From a virus: DNA of 23,463 bases. The position numbers and the translations under genes were made by a program. Position 1 is the first letter of the stretch; every line of letters starts with the position of its first letter. Under the pieces are notes generated by a model. That model searched no databases, had not been told where the DNA came from, and saw only the letters and a program-made list of their open reading frames with translations. Location of the stretch: positions 1 through 23,463 of IMG/VR virus record IMGVR_UViG_3300037240_000302; one strand, given 5' to 3'. Positions 1-8,113 of the stretch are shown one piece after another.

Positions 1-1149
1 CTACGCTTGGCGCAAATTAAACTGTGAAAAAGTATTACTTTCGTACTGCGGCCCGAACTTCGGCGGCGTGGCAGATTGCTCACCCCAGGTCGCCGTCGCC
101 CACTTCCGCTTGGCCATCATGCCCACCGTCACATAATGCTGCTGCGAGCGCCGTGTCATGTGGCCCGCATAGGCCATCATCACGTGAATCGGCACGCCGG
201 CTTCAGCCATGCGCGTCAACCCGGTGTGGCGCAGATCATAAGGCCGCAACCAGTCAAGTCCGGCAGCGGCGCGCACCGCGTGCCAGCGTTTCTTCAAGCC
301 AGAATCTGACATCGCCCGCTGAGGATCATAGCGGCGCCTGCTCTCCCTGATCGGAAACAGGCAGTGATGCGGAGCTGTCGAACCAAGCTGCCTGGCGCGC
401 TCGATCAAGCATTCGACGGCGAAGATAACCTCCGGAGTCTCGAGCGGGATGGTGCGCATGCGGTATTTGTTCTTCGCCCCCTCGCGGCGAATCTGCAGGA
501 TACCCTGGCCAGGTACCACATCCACGAGTCTCAACGCGCGCAACTCGTTGGTCGAGGCCGTCGTTTGCAGCGCCAGCACCGAATACCAGTAAATGAACTG
601 CCACTCCACGCGGCTCGCGGCAACGGCCAGGAATCGCCTTTGCTCATCAGGCTGCATGGCGCGAGGCAGATCGAGCTCGACCGGCCGCAATGGCTGGAAG
701 TGGAGCGACTGCTCCTCGCCCCAAAGCTTGGCGGCGCGCAGAATGCGGAGCAGCAAATCAATCTCCTTGCGGATGCGATTGGCGCCGCAGGGCTTCTTCC
801 ACGCCGCGACCGTCAAATCACAGACGGACCGCGCGCGCTGGTATTCGCGCAGGTGGCCGGCGTGGATCTCAGAGAGCCGCAAGCCGAAGAAGAACTTGCC
901 CAGCGCCGACGCGCAGGCCTTGTAATCGCGCAACGTGCGATGGGACAGGTAACCGGCATTCAGCACCATGACACCGTTTTGCGCGCAGTCCAGGGTGCGA
1001 TGCGCGATCCAGATGCGGAAGGCCTCGGGAAACAAGAGGCCAGGAGTGACAGACTCAAAGGAGAGCGTCTGCGACCCCGCGCAGGCGGAGCAATCGACAT
1101 GCCCAAAAGTGTGTTGCAAAGATAAGCATGGCTCAATAACCTCAGACAT
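1..1149 (-). CDS. int: Tyrosine recombinase (phage integrase)
   Basis: This 382-aa protein should catalyse site-specific integration and excision of the prophage. The C-terminal catalytic domain is clear: Arg I near residue 204 (TNELRALRL), a Lys-containing beta turn near 225-229 (GAKNKYR), YDLRH at 304-308, AGH at 328-330 and the probable nucleophile Tyr339 in QQHYVTVG. The usual first His of the HxxR box is Tyr304, a tolerated variant. The middle region resembles a SAM-like core-binding domain. The N-terminus is odd: Cys8, His13, His17, Cys20 and Cys23 could form a small zinc site. The ATG at 1149 is preceded by AAGGA at good spacing. It is divergent from the RHH gene at 1255, so the 105-bp gap probably holds shared control sites. 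The stop codon is the first three bases of the window, so any att site beyond the gene cannot be seen. Confidence 0.93.
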   Translation of the reverse strand: MSEVIEPCLSLQHTFGHVDCSACAGSQTLSFESVTPGLLFPEAFRIWIAHRTLDCAQNGVMVLNAGYLSHRTLRDYKACASALGKFFFGLRLSEIHAGHLREYQRARSVCDLTVAAWKKPCGANRIRKEIDLLLRILRAAKLWGEEQSLHFQPLRPVELDLPRAMQPDEQRRFLAVAASRVEWQFIYWYSVLALQTTASTNELRALRLVDVVPGQGILQIRREGAKNKYRMRTIPLETPEVIFAVECLIERARQLGSTAPHHCLFPIRESRRRYDPQRAMSDSGLKKRWHAVRAAAGLDWLRPYDLRHTGLTRMAEAGVPIHVMMAYAGHMTRRSQQHYVTVGMMAKRKWATATWGEQSATPPKFGPQYESNTFSQFNLRQA

Positions 1150-1195
1150 TTAGAATCCTTCTTTCCGCCGTTTATCCTCCTCCCTTCCGTAGTGA

Positions 1196-1254
1196 ATTGC
1201 AATACAACTTTCGTTTACTTGACACAATCTCTGGAATTGTAAGACAATCCCTCC
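1196..1254 (+). promoter_or_regulatory. Probable promoter and operator of the RHH gene, with repeated ATTGT/ACAAT half-sites
   Basis: A perfect -35 hexamer TTGACA lies at 1219-1224. An 18-bp spacer leads to GACAAT at 1243-1248 (4 of 6 matches to TATAAT). Initiation about 7 nt downstream would fall on the A of the ATG at 1255, and no Shine-Dalgarno sequence is present, so the transcript may be leaderless. The element is full of short symmetric units: ATTGCAAT (1196-1203), ACAAT (1224-1228), ATTGT (1236-1240) and ACAAT (1244-1248). The last two form an inverted repeat over the -10 box. RHH proteins typically bind such short repeats and autoregulate. The region also lies between divergent int and RHH genes, so it may control both. 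The assignment rests on motif reading only. Confidence 0.55.
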
Positions 1255-1428
1255 ATGAGCGCAAAACCGAAGACCAGAGAAAGAAAACTGAAGACCACGC
1301 CAGTCAGCGTGCGCGTAAGCGATACGCACCTGGCCGAGCTGGCGCGGCTGATCAAGAAGACCGGAGTCCAACAATCGGCCCATATCCAGATGGCCATCAG
1401 CGAGTACCTGGAAAGAAGGAGAGCGTGA
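1255..1428 (+). CDS. Small ribbon-helix-helix (CopG/Arc-like) DNA-binding protein
   Basis: This 57-aa ORF reads MSAKPKTRERKLKTTPVSVR, then a beta strand (VSVRVSD), helix A (LAELARLIKKTG) and helix B (QSAHIQMAISEYLERRR), the compact RHH fold. RHH dimers insert the N-terminal strand into the DNA major groove; in phages such proteins act as repressors or regulators of excision. The basic N-terminal tail (KPKTRERKLK) fits DNA contact. It sits divergently next to the integrase, the usual place for a lysogeny or excision regulator. The start codon coincides with the predicted transcription start. No toxin gene follows, so an antitoxin role is less likely. The family call is fairly secure; the exact role is inferred. 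Confidence 0.75.
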   Translation: MSAKPKTRERKLKTTPVSVRVSDTHLAELARLIKKTGVQQSAHIQMAISEYLERRRA

Positions 1429-1446
1429 AAAAACAGCCTTCAGTCC

Positions 1447-1467
1447 TCAACTCTCAGCTCTCAGCTA
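1447..1467. repeat. TCARCTN heptamer repeat, left cluster
   Basis: Three consecutive heptamers are read on the plus strand: TCAACTC, TCAGCTC and TCAGCTA. The cluster is just downstream of the RHH gene and supplies the stop codon of the minus-strand ORF 1461-1745. A matching cluster lies at 1757-1782 in the same orientation. Confidence 0.7.
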
Positions 1468-1745
1468 AAAAGGCGGCCGCTCTCCGAAGCGACCAGGTTG
1501 GCCTGGCGGGTGAGGGTATGTTTACGGCCGCCAGGGTCTTCGGTAACTACGTACTTATGCCGCCCGCTGGGCATCCAGACGATGGAGCGCCCCATCCCCC
1601 GCTGCACGGCGCCGCCCTCCTCGTCTTTACCGATCAGCTTGAGAAGAAAATCCAACTGGTCGGGCGTCAGACGCCGAAGATTGCCGGGGTCATCCCTCCA
1701 GGACGGCCGAGAGAAGATTGAGTCGATAAGGTTGTGAGCGGTCAT
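1461..1745 (-). CDS. Hypothetical phage protein, 94 aa
   Basis: I do not recognise a named family. The N-terminal half has a helical, plausible pattern (DPGNLRRLTPDQLDFLLKLI), and the C-terminal half is basic and strand-rich (SIVWMPSGRHKYVVTEDP). Amino-acid make-up looks like a real soluble protein, unlike the plus-strand shadows over the same DNA. The ATG at 1745 has only a weak GAGGG upstream at long spacing. It is convergent with the RHH gene and divergent from the membrane protein at 1803. Heptamer repeats flank it on both sides, and its stop codon lies in the left repeat, so the gene may sit on a small inserted or shuffled segment. Function unknown. Confidence 0.55.
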   Translation of the reverse strand: MTAHNLIDSIFSRPSWRDDPGNLRRLTPDQLDFLLKLIGKDEEGGAVQRGMGRSIVWMPSGRHKYVVTEDPGGRKHTLTRQANLVASESGRLFS

Positions 1746-1756
1746 AAGAGCAGCCC

Positions 1757-1782
1757 TCAGCTTTCAGCTATCAGCTATCAGC
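1757..1782. repeat. TCAGCTN heptamer repeat, right cluster
   Basis: The plus strand reads TCAGCTT, TCAGCTA, TCAGCTA and a partial TCAGC in direct 7-nt register. It occupies the space upstream of the 161-aa gene and mirrors the cluster at 1447-1467 in the same orientation. No promoter is obvious inside it. Confidence 0.75.
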
Positions 1783-1802
1783 AAACACCAAAGGAGAATT
1801 TA

Positions 1803-2288
1803 ATGGAAAATCAGGCGACTCAAACCAATCCAAAAAGCAGCGGCCATTCCAATGCGGGCATCTGGATCATGGGTTCAATTCTTGGTCTCAGCATGATTGC
1901 GGCCGGCGTCTTTGCAGCATTGAGCCCTTCAACTCAAACTACAGCCGCATCCCCGACGCAGACCGAAATACCGCAGGAGAAACAATTCAACCACGCGGTG
2001 GGCGGCGCGGTGATGCTGCGCGAAAGAACGCGCGACCCCGACAGCCTTAAAATCACCAGCGCCCTGGTCATGCCGGACGATACAGTCTGCTACGAATATC
2101 GCAGCCGCAACGGCTTTGGCGGCATGGGCAACGCAACCGCCATGCTTTTTGCTGGCATCCTCCTCAGCCACGAAGACGCGGATTACCGCAAACTCTGGAA
2201 AAGCTACTGCGCGGGCCACATCGGCAACAACCTGACAGAAGACGCCAACTACGGGCTGGATGCATATAAAAAGTTACACAACGACTGA
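1803..2288 (+). CDS. Membrane-anchored small protein, probable moron, 161 aa
   Basis: The ATG at 1803 is chosen because AAAGGAG stands just upstream; a longer reading frame from 1734 lacks such a site and runs through the repeat. A single hydrophobic segment at about residues 19-41 (AGIWIMGSILGLSMIAAGVF) follows a short polar N-terminus, then a Thr/Ser/Pro-rich linker (42-60) and a small domain with TRDPDSLKITSALVMPDD, Cys96 and Cys136. The RDPDSLK...VCYEYR pattern resembles small extracytoplasmic domains I associate with Acidobacteriota, but I cannot name the family. It is one of only two plus-strand genes and lies between lysogeny genes and the tail fibre, a typical place for a gene expressed in the lysogen. 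It converges on the fibre gene with one base between stop codons. Function unknown. Confidence 0.75.
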   Translation: MENQATQTNPKSSGHSNAGIWIMGSILGLSMIAAGVFAALSPSTQTTAASPTQTEIPQEKQFNHAVGGAVMLRERTRDPDSLKITSALVMPDDTVCYEYRSRNGFGGMGNATAMLFAGILLSHEDADYRKLWKSYCAGHIGNNLTEDANYGLDAYKKLHND

Positions 2289-2289
2289 G

Positions 2290-4260
2290 TTACAGCATGC
2301 CGTACAAAGTGCAGACCGTTCCCTCCACAAAGTTCGTGCCACCATTCGGCTTGAGCGTGATCTCGTTGATCGCGGCAGTGGACATCCACTCCCCGCTGCG
2401 TGCTATATAACCTCGCAGGCCATTCCAATACGTATCCTCCGCCAGGATGGCTTTATAAAAAGACGTGTTAGCGTAGTTTCCAATCAGGCATCGAGCGAGA
2501 GCGGCCCTGGTCGGAGAATTGGAATCTTGCAGATCGCTGAGTTGCAGCGAAGTGGCCCCGTTGGCTACATAGGCATTGACGCCTGGAGCCGCAACGATAA
2601 AAGAGCAAGCCCAGTTATAGTTCGCTCCCGTGTCGCCATTGAAGATCATGTCAAGAGAGTCACTGGAGCTGCTGGTAGCGCTGGCGCCGGAAAAGACCAA
2701 AAGAAGATCAGAATAGCTATTTGGAATTGAAGAGAAATCAATCGAGGCCTGGCCGCCGGAGCTGACCGTCACCTTGGCGAGCTGCACCAGCGCACTGCCT
2801 CCGCCCGCGCCGCCAGCGACCGACGTCAATCTTCCATCCGCCTCCACCGTGATGGTGGGGTTGTTATAAGTTCCCGGCGTTGCCCCTGTTGCCGGCAATG
2901 CCAAATCAGAGGGTAGATAGACACCGCCGATGCGCGGGCCGTAGAGAATCCTTGACGCTGTGTCGAGATAGAAGTCGCCGTCGCTGCCTGGCGTACCTAT
3001 CTGTTTGGCATAGAATGCGATAGCGGTGAAGTCGCCGCGGTCGCCATCGTTCACTGTGAAGGAGATGGCGGCCGTGTTGGAGCCTGAGCCGCCGCTAAGA
3101 TTATACTCCACCGCCATCGGCTGCGAGGCACCACCACCGCCGTTGCTGGTGGCAAGCGTGAAGCCGCTGCCGGCGGTGAAAACTGCCGGGGTTCCATCGC
3201 CCCAAAGCAACGCCGATACGGCATAGATCAGATCGCCGGCAACCGATGCCACCACTGCTGCGCTGGCCGGAGACGCCATGTTGTAGACCGGAGCGCTCAT
3301 TGCATCAATCAGCGCCGACGCGCCAGAGAATTCAGAGACGGCAGTGACGGGCGACGTGACTCCGGTCTGGCTCCAAGTGACCGTGTTGGCGCCGCTGGCC
3401 GGGGCAATCCCGTACCAGATGGTCGCGGCGATCGTCAAAGTGCTGGCAAGAACTTGGGCGCGGGCATAGACCGTGCCGACAGTGTCGGTGGGCTGCAAAT
3501 CATAACCAAAGCCGGATTCGCCAACCTCGAGAACTATGAGCAAGTTGCCCTCGGTGACGTTCGAACCAAAGGCCAGAGAGCCGCTGGTCGGATTCACTGC
3601 GCTCTGCACGTGTGCCACGGTTGCCGGTGTTCCGACCGGCGGAACTCCAGCGCCGGTATGAATGACGCCGGCCGAGCTTCCGCCGCCGCCGCTCGAGGAG
3701 ATCACGCCTCCGGAGATGGTGATGGTGCTGCCGTCCGGTTTGACGATGCCAAAGGCCGACCCGGTAGCCACCGGCAGATCTGCCGGCACCAGCGCGCGCA
3801 GTGCGGCCGGCGCGCTCGATCCATCGGCGGGCGTGGCTACAACCTCATTGCCGGATCCGGTGGGTAAGCCGCCCGAGCCGCCCGCTGGAACCTCCCAGGT
3901 GGCGTCCGCCTTCAAAAACTTTCCAGCCGCTGCCGAGCCGGCTGGAGGCGCGGGCACACTGCCGCCCTCGCCGCCGCCGCTGCCGCCCGTATCGCCGATC
4001 ATAGGCGAAGCGCCCGGCGGAACTTTCCATGTAGCGTCCGCCTTCAAAAACTTGCCCGCGGCCGCATCGCCGGCGGCTGGCGCAGGCACGTTGCCCGAGA
4101 GGCCTCCGCCGGAGCTGCCATTGTCGCCGACCATCAACGGATCATAAGCGCTCTCGTTGCAGGTGGGTGTTCCGCCGTCATTCTGCCACTCGATGTTCTG
4201 CTGGTCAGAGGGCGGCGTGGGCGTCGTGTTGGAAAAGTTTAATGTGGTCGCTAAAGCCAT
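2290..4260 (-). CDS. Tail fibre / receptor-binding protein
   Basis: This 656-aa protein probably contacts the host surface at the tail tip. The ATG at 4260 has CAGGAG upstream; an in-frame ATG at 4503 would overlap the hub gene and adds low-complexity sequence, so it was rejected. Domains: an N-terminal tail-attachment-like part (1-40), two 44-residue modules at about 44-83 and 88-127 carrying GKFLKADATW, a Gly-rich linker, a beta-sandwich-like region at about 215-430, a short DFYLDTASRILYGPR segment, and a C-terminal domain beginning near VTVSSGGQASIDFSSIPNSY with FNGDTGANYNW, a type seen in phage tail-tip proteins. It follows the hub gene by 16 bp, the normal last position in a tail operon. 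Confidence 0.88.
   Translation of the reverse strand: MALATTLNFSNTTPTPPSDQQNIEWQNDGGTPTCNESAYDPLMVGDNGSSGGGLSGNVPAPAAGDAAAGKFLKADATWKVPPGASPMIGDTGGSGGGEGGSVPAPPAGSAAAGKFLKADATWEVPAGGSGGLPTGSGNEVVATPADGSSAPAALRALVPADLPVATGSAFGIVKPDGSTITISGGVISSSGGGGSSAGVIHTGAGVPPVGTPATVAHVQSAVNPTSGSLAFGSNVTEGNLLIVLEVGESGFGYDLQPTDTVGTVYARAQVLASTLTIAATIWYGIAPASGANTVTWSQTGVTSPVTAVSEFSGASALIDAMSAPVYNMASPASAAVVASVAGDLIYAVSALLWGDGTPAVFTAGSGFTLATSNGGGGASQPMAVEYNLSGGSGSNTAAISFTVNDGDRGDFTAIAFYAKQIGTPGSDGDFYLDTASRILYGPRIGGVYLPSDLALPATGATPGTYNNPTITVEADGRLTSVAGGAGGGSALVQLAKVTVSSGGQASIDFSSIPNSYSDLLLVFSGASATSSSSDSLDMIFNGDTGANYNWACSFIVAAPGVNAYVANGATSLQLSDLQDSNSPTRAALARCLIGNYANTSFYKAILAEDTYWNGLRGYIARSGEWMSTAAINEITLKPNGGTNFVEGTVCTLYGML
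3873..4136 (-). repeat. Two in-frame 132-bp repeats in the tail fibre gene
   Basis: The block GCGTCCGCCTTCAAAAACT recurs at 3902 and 4034, giving a 132-nt (44-codon) period. Each copy encodes VPAP..AG.AAAGKFLKADATW.VP, preceded by a Gly/Ser-rich stretch and a (V/I)GD(N/T)G turn. This is a familiar modular element of phage fibres, and copy number can change by recombination. Confidence 0.85.
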
Positions 4261-4276
4261 GGGGATTCTCCTGAGA

Positions 4277-7200
4277 TTAAATGCCGCCGGGAACGCCGGT
4301 GGGTGTGTAGCTGGTTGCGGGCACATCGGCGAGCGACTGGATCGCGGCGCCGAACGAATTGAAGCTGATGACCTTGAAGAAGAGCTCGACGCCCACCCAA
4401 ACTTCATCCATGCTGATCTTGAGAATGCCAGTGCCAGCGGGTGAGATAAAAGCAAAGCGGCTGCCGGGCGGGTGACCGATGCCGCTCGATCCCGGCGCTC
4501 CAAAGACCGCGCGGTCGAGATGGTTGCCGCTGCCGGTAGCCCTGAGGGTGAATTTGTTGGTCCCCGTCAACTGCGCGGTGGCGTAGGTCATCAGCTCGTA
4601 GCCGAAGGCCATGGAAGATTCAGCAATCAATGCACCGTTCGACTCATAATCGATGCCACTGTCGCAAACCGCCGTGCCGTTCGACTCGATGGTCAGATTC
4701 GAGCCACTGACGTAGCAGGGATAGGCGAAGTTATCCTCCTGGCTCACGGCGTAGCTTTGCAGGATGCCGTTCGATTCCGTCAGATCAAGCGGCAGGTCGT
4801 TCGAAGTATCGGGACTTGAGTCTGCCGGCCAGTCGGCCATCGATTCGCCAGTGATGGCCGAGCCCAGAACCGGATCGCCCAGCGGATCGTAGCTGTTGCC
4901 GCCGTCGGTAGAGACGAAGATCTGGGCGCCGCCGTAGTTCGGCGCCGGCGAGCTGACCACTACCCATAGCTGGGCCTGGGGAGCAAGGGCGCAGAGTCTC
5001 GGAACCGGCTCAAAGATGATGGGCGGATTCACGTTTCCGGCCGAGGCGTTGATGCCGGCCGAGTTGATAACGGGAGAGTCGGCCTCGATCGACACAGGCG
5101 CACACATGCCGTAAACAAACGGCTCGGCCGCTCCCTCGAAGCTGCTGTCGTCCTGCTCGTTGAACTCCGTGATGCGTACCGGGAGACCCAGGATCCCCTG
5201 CAAATCGTCGGTGATGGTCACCAGATCCATCGGCGTCAACAGCATCCACTTCGCGTTGACGGTAAACTTCCAGGTATCGCCGCCATACTGGTTGCGCCGC
5301 ACCGCGATACCGAGCAGCGAGAGAGCGATCGCCGGATCCTGAATGGCGTTATTGACCACCGGATCGTCTTTGCGCACCCCATAGAGCGCGATCGACGCCG
5401 CTTCCGGCTGCTCGACGACGATCTGTTTATAAAAGGCGCTGCGATCGAGGCACTGCATCTGCAGCACATTGGGCTGATTGATGCGACTGACACTCTGAAA
5501 CGCCGGCGTCCCCTCGGTGCCGACGAAGTCGCCATTGATGGTGCTAAGATTCGCGATCGGGCCAGTGGCGGTGGGCGCCGTATACTCGGCGCCGTTGCCA
5601 GCAGTCGAGACCTCGGAGTAGGGGAAGAAGTAGAGCTTGGTGCCGATCGGCACGCTGGCGCAGTTGGCCGCCTGGCAGAGCGATTTGATCCAATCTGAGC
5701 CTGCAGACTGCGAATTCATACTCAGCGAGCCATAGAGTCCGTTGGCCCGGCATTGCGCACGCACCAGGTCAAGCGATGGAAAGTCGATATAGTCGCCCAG
5801 GGGCCGCGGATACGACGCCGGCTGGGTGAACTTGAAGCTGAGCAGTAGCAGTTGCGACGGCGGTGGCCCAAGCGTGGGGAAGGGATAGATGCCAGGCGAG
5901 CGGATGATACGGCTGAGGAGCTGGTAGGTCGAGGGCGAAAGACCCGCAAAGTTCGGCGGCGAGAGCGTTCCCCATGCTGCTATCTGCTGCCCAGCAGGCG
6001 CATCGCCTGCGGGATACATGGGCACGGCCATCAGCAGCCCAGGGAATCCCTGTTCGACAGTGCTAGAAATGGCTGCGCCTGTCGAGGCAGAGGTGGTGGC
6101 GATCGCCCCAGGCGGCCCACCCGTCGAGGATTGGCCGGTGAGCGAGCCGGCCGCCGCGGGAGCCCCGCCGTTGACCCAAACCTGGGCCTCGGCGCAGTTG
6201 ACCTGGAAGACGGTAGCGACGCCGCCCGGGTACACGAGCACGTTCGTCCAAGGCTGAAGCGCAGCCGCGGATCCCTGTTGGGGCAGCGCCCAGGCTACCT
6301 GCTGGCCGGCGGGCACATCGAAGGGCGGTGGAATGGGCGGCGATCCAGAGGGCGGCGCCGCGGTGGTGAAGTAAACGGCATAGCCGACCGCGGTGAAGTT
6401 CGCGGCCCCGATCGGCGTGAGGCCCCGGTCTACCGAGCAGAAGATGCTGGCGCCAATGCCCTGGGCCACCAGGTCGGCTAGACTCGTGCCGATGCTGGGA
6501 CCATAAAACTCTCCATTAGATCCGGAGACCGGAGGCGATGGCGAAGTGAAATCGAGGCCTTCATCAAAGCCCCCAAGGGGGTCAAGCACCAGGCCAGCTC
6601 CATATTGATAGCTAAGAACGCCATCGTTCTCGACTGTGCCTGTGCCGACAAAGACCGGGTAGATTCCCTGAATGACCGCGTCTGAGGGTAGTGGCGCGGA
6701 GAGCAAAAAATCAGTAAAGAAAATGGAAACGACTTCGCCGGCGCCGCCGACGAACGGCCCATTGCCCTGCTTACTGATTGAGCCGCCCGCGCCGCCGCCG
6801 CCAGGATTGAAGACACTGGCCGAGTCGAGAGTTCCAACTCCGCCGACCTCCATGATGTGCATCTTCCAGGATCCGGACGCGCCGGCGACCGTGACCGTGT
6901 TCGGTCCGCCGATGGCCACGGCCGTCCACACCTGGTACCCGGTGACTCCGGAGAGCTGCGCAGTCCACACATCGCCGGCGCTTGAGCTTATGGTAAGCGC
7001 GCCGCCGGATTGCACCACGCAGACTAGGATGTTTCCCGCCACGTTGGGCAGATTATAGAGCATGGGCGGCAGTGCGGACGCCGGGCTCTGGTCATACTTC
7101 TTCTGGATGGTGCCAGGCATGGCGTAGCTCGAGAGTCCGCGCTCCATCTGTGTCCATGGAGTCGACCCGCCGAGAGCCGCCTGCGCCACGCCAGACTTAA

Positions 7201-8113
7201 AGACGTCCTCGATTATGTCGACGATGTCGGCGTCGCCGGTGGGATAGATGCCCCACTTGCCGGCAACCTCGGGCTGCAGCTGGGGAAGCGCGCCTGAAGC
7301 GCCAAGATCGATCTGGTCGCTGGCGGCGCCGGCGAAGTGCGGATAGATGATTTGCTGGTCGGTATAGGGATTGCCGTCCGGGTCGTCGCCGGCGTTGGCA
7401 TATTCTTCGCCGCTCCCGAGCTCCGACTCAAAAACCAACTGCAGCTCCATCATGGGCGACTGGTAGCCGGAGTAGGGCATGCCGGCGGCCGTGTTGGCCA
7501 ACTGTGCGTAGTAGACCTTCACCGTGCCCCCAGGGAAGGCCTGGGCGTCGATGTAGACGGTGGCGCCGTAGCCAGGCTGCCAGCGATAGCAGAAGGGCCA
7601 GTTGCGGTAGCAGGATGGATTGGTCGGATCCGGACCCTGCTCGAGCTCGTTCCACAACGGAATCTCGAAGGTTCCGGAGAGCGTCTCGGCGTAGCTATTT
7701 GACCCGTAGTCGTTGACCGGGAAGCTGTAGCTGCCTTCGACCGTAACGGCGACGACGGCATAGAAGTGATCGTCAGAGACCTCGACGCTTCCGCGGCCGG
7801 GGCCGACGTCGAAGCTCTGCGAGGTGAAGTTCAGAGGATAGTTCGACCCGTTGACTACCACCTGAAGCACGCCGCGAATGGGGTTGTGGCCGAGCAGGAA
7901 GTCGATGTTCTCGACGTAGGAGGTAATGCCCTTCTTCATCTGCTTGAATTTCTTGGTGGATCCGCCCTGGCGCAGATTGGCTGCCCAGATGGCGAGCAAT
8001 GGCGACTGCGTCTGCCCATAGATCACCGGAATGGTCGCGCCGTAGGTCGAGGCCTGGAGCATCGACCCCATGGCGGTGGGCGCGGTGGACGCCTGAGACT
8101 TAAATCCGCGCAT
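4277..8113 (-). CDS. J-like tail hub / host-specificity protein with a large insertion
   Basis: This 1278-aa protein is the likely central tail-tip hub. The N-terminus (TYGATIPVIYGQTQSPLLAI, residues 23-42) and the later part (DYIDFPSLDLVRAQCRANGL from about 774, TKLYFFPYSEV, VLQMQCLDRSAFYKQIVVEQ, VTITDDLQGILGLPVRITEF) match the putative phage tail protein family related to GTA gp15 and lambda J. A beta domain with QIFVSTDGGNSYDPLG follows. Between about 310 and 774 lies an extra section of roughly 450 residues rich in Gly, Pro and beta strands, containing a sandwich-like segment at 355-430 that resembles one in the fibre. The gene overlaps the NlpC/P60 gene by 14 bp, implying coupled translation. 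The start at 8113 has GGAG upstream. Confidence 0.88.
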   Translation of the reverse strand: MRGFKSQASTAPTAMGSMLQASTYGATIPVIYGQTQSPLLAIWAANLRQGGSTKKFKQMKKGITSYVENIDFLLGHNPIRGVLQVVVNGSNYPLNFTSQSFDVGPGRGSVEVSDDHFYAVVAVTVEGSYSFPVNDYGSNSYAETLSGTFEIPLWNELEQGPDPTNPSCYRNWPFCYRWQPGYGATVYIDAQAFPGGTVKVYYAQLANTAAGMPYSGYQSPMMELQLVFESELGSGEEYANAGDDPDGNPYTDQQIIYPHFAGAASDQIDLGASGALPQLQPEVAGKWGIYPTGDADIVDIIEDVFKSGVAQAALGGSTPWTQMERGLSSYAMPGTIQKKYDQSPASALPPMLYNLPNVAGNILVCVVQSGGALTISSSAGDVWTAQLSGVTGYQVWTAVAIGGPNTVTVAGASGSWKMHIMEVGGVGTLDSASVFNPGGGGAGGSISKQGNGPFVGGAGEVVSIFFTDFLLSAPLPSDAVIQGIYPVFVGTGTVENDGVLSYQYGAGLVLDPLGGFDEGLDFTSPSPPVSGSNGEFYGPSIGTSLADLVAQGIGASIFCSVDRGLTPIGAANFTAVGYAVYFTTAAPPSGSPPIPPPFDVPAGQQVAWALPQQGSAAALQPWTNVLVYPGGVATVFQVNCAEAQVWVNGGAPAAAGSLTGQSSTGGPPGAIATTSASTGAAISSTVEQGFPGLLMAVPMYPAGDAPAGQQIAAWGTLSPPNFAGLSPSTYQLLSRIIRSPGIYPFPTLGPPPSQLLLLSFKFTQPASYPRPLGDYIDFPSLDLVRAQCRANGLYGSLSMNSQSAGSDWIKSLCQAANCASVPIGTKLYFFPYSEVSTAGNGAEYTAPTATGPIANLSTINGDFVGTEGTPAFQSVSRINQPNVLQMQCLDRSAFYKQIVVEQPEAASIALYGVRKDDPVVNNAIQDPAIALSLLGIAVRRNQYGGDTWKFTVNAKWMLLTPMDLVTITDDLQGILGLPVRITEFNEQDDSSFEGAAEPFVYGMCAPVSIEADSPVINSAGINASAGNVNPPIIFEPVPRLCALAPQAQLWVVVSSPAPNYGGAQIFVSTDGGNSYDPLGDPVLGSAITGESMADWPADSSPDTSNDLPLDLTESNGILQSYAVSQEDNFAYPCYVSGSNLTIESNGTAVCDSGIDYESNGALIAESSMAFGYELMTYATAQLTGTNKFTLRATGSGNHLDRAVFGAPGSSGIGHPPGSRFAFISPAGTGILKISMDEVWVGVELFFKVISFNSFGAAIQSLADVPATSYTPTGVPGGI

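Noticed and set aside
364-1125. 253-aa plus-strand ORF opposite the integrase
   Set aside because: It is a shadow of the integrase gene; the minus-strand frame has full catalytic motifs and a ribosome site.
1255-1428. Toxin-antitoxin pair with the RHH protein as antitoxin
   Set aside because: No toxin frame follows on the same strand; the next gene is convergent and lacks toxin motifs.
1447-1782. CRISPR array from the repeated heptamers
   Set aside because: The units are 7 nt in direct contact with no spacers, and no cas genes are present.
4261-4503. Upstream extension of the fibre frame to an ATG at 4503
   Set aside because: It overlaps the hub gene and encodes Ser/Arg-rich low-complexity sequence; the ATG at 4260 has a good ribosome site.
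5852-6481. 209-aa plus-strand ORF
   Set aside because: Arg/Gly-rich shadow within the hub gene, with no motif or ribosome site.
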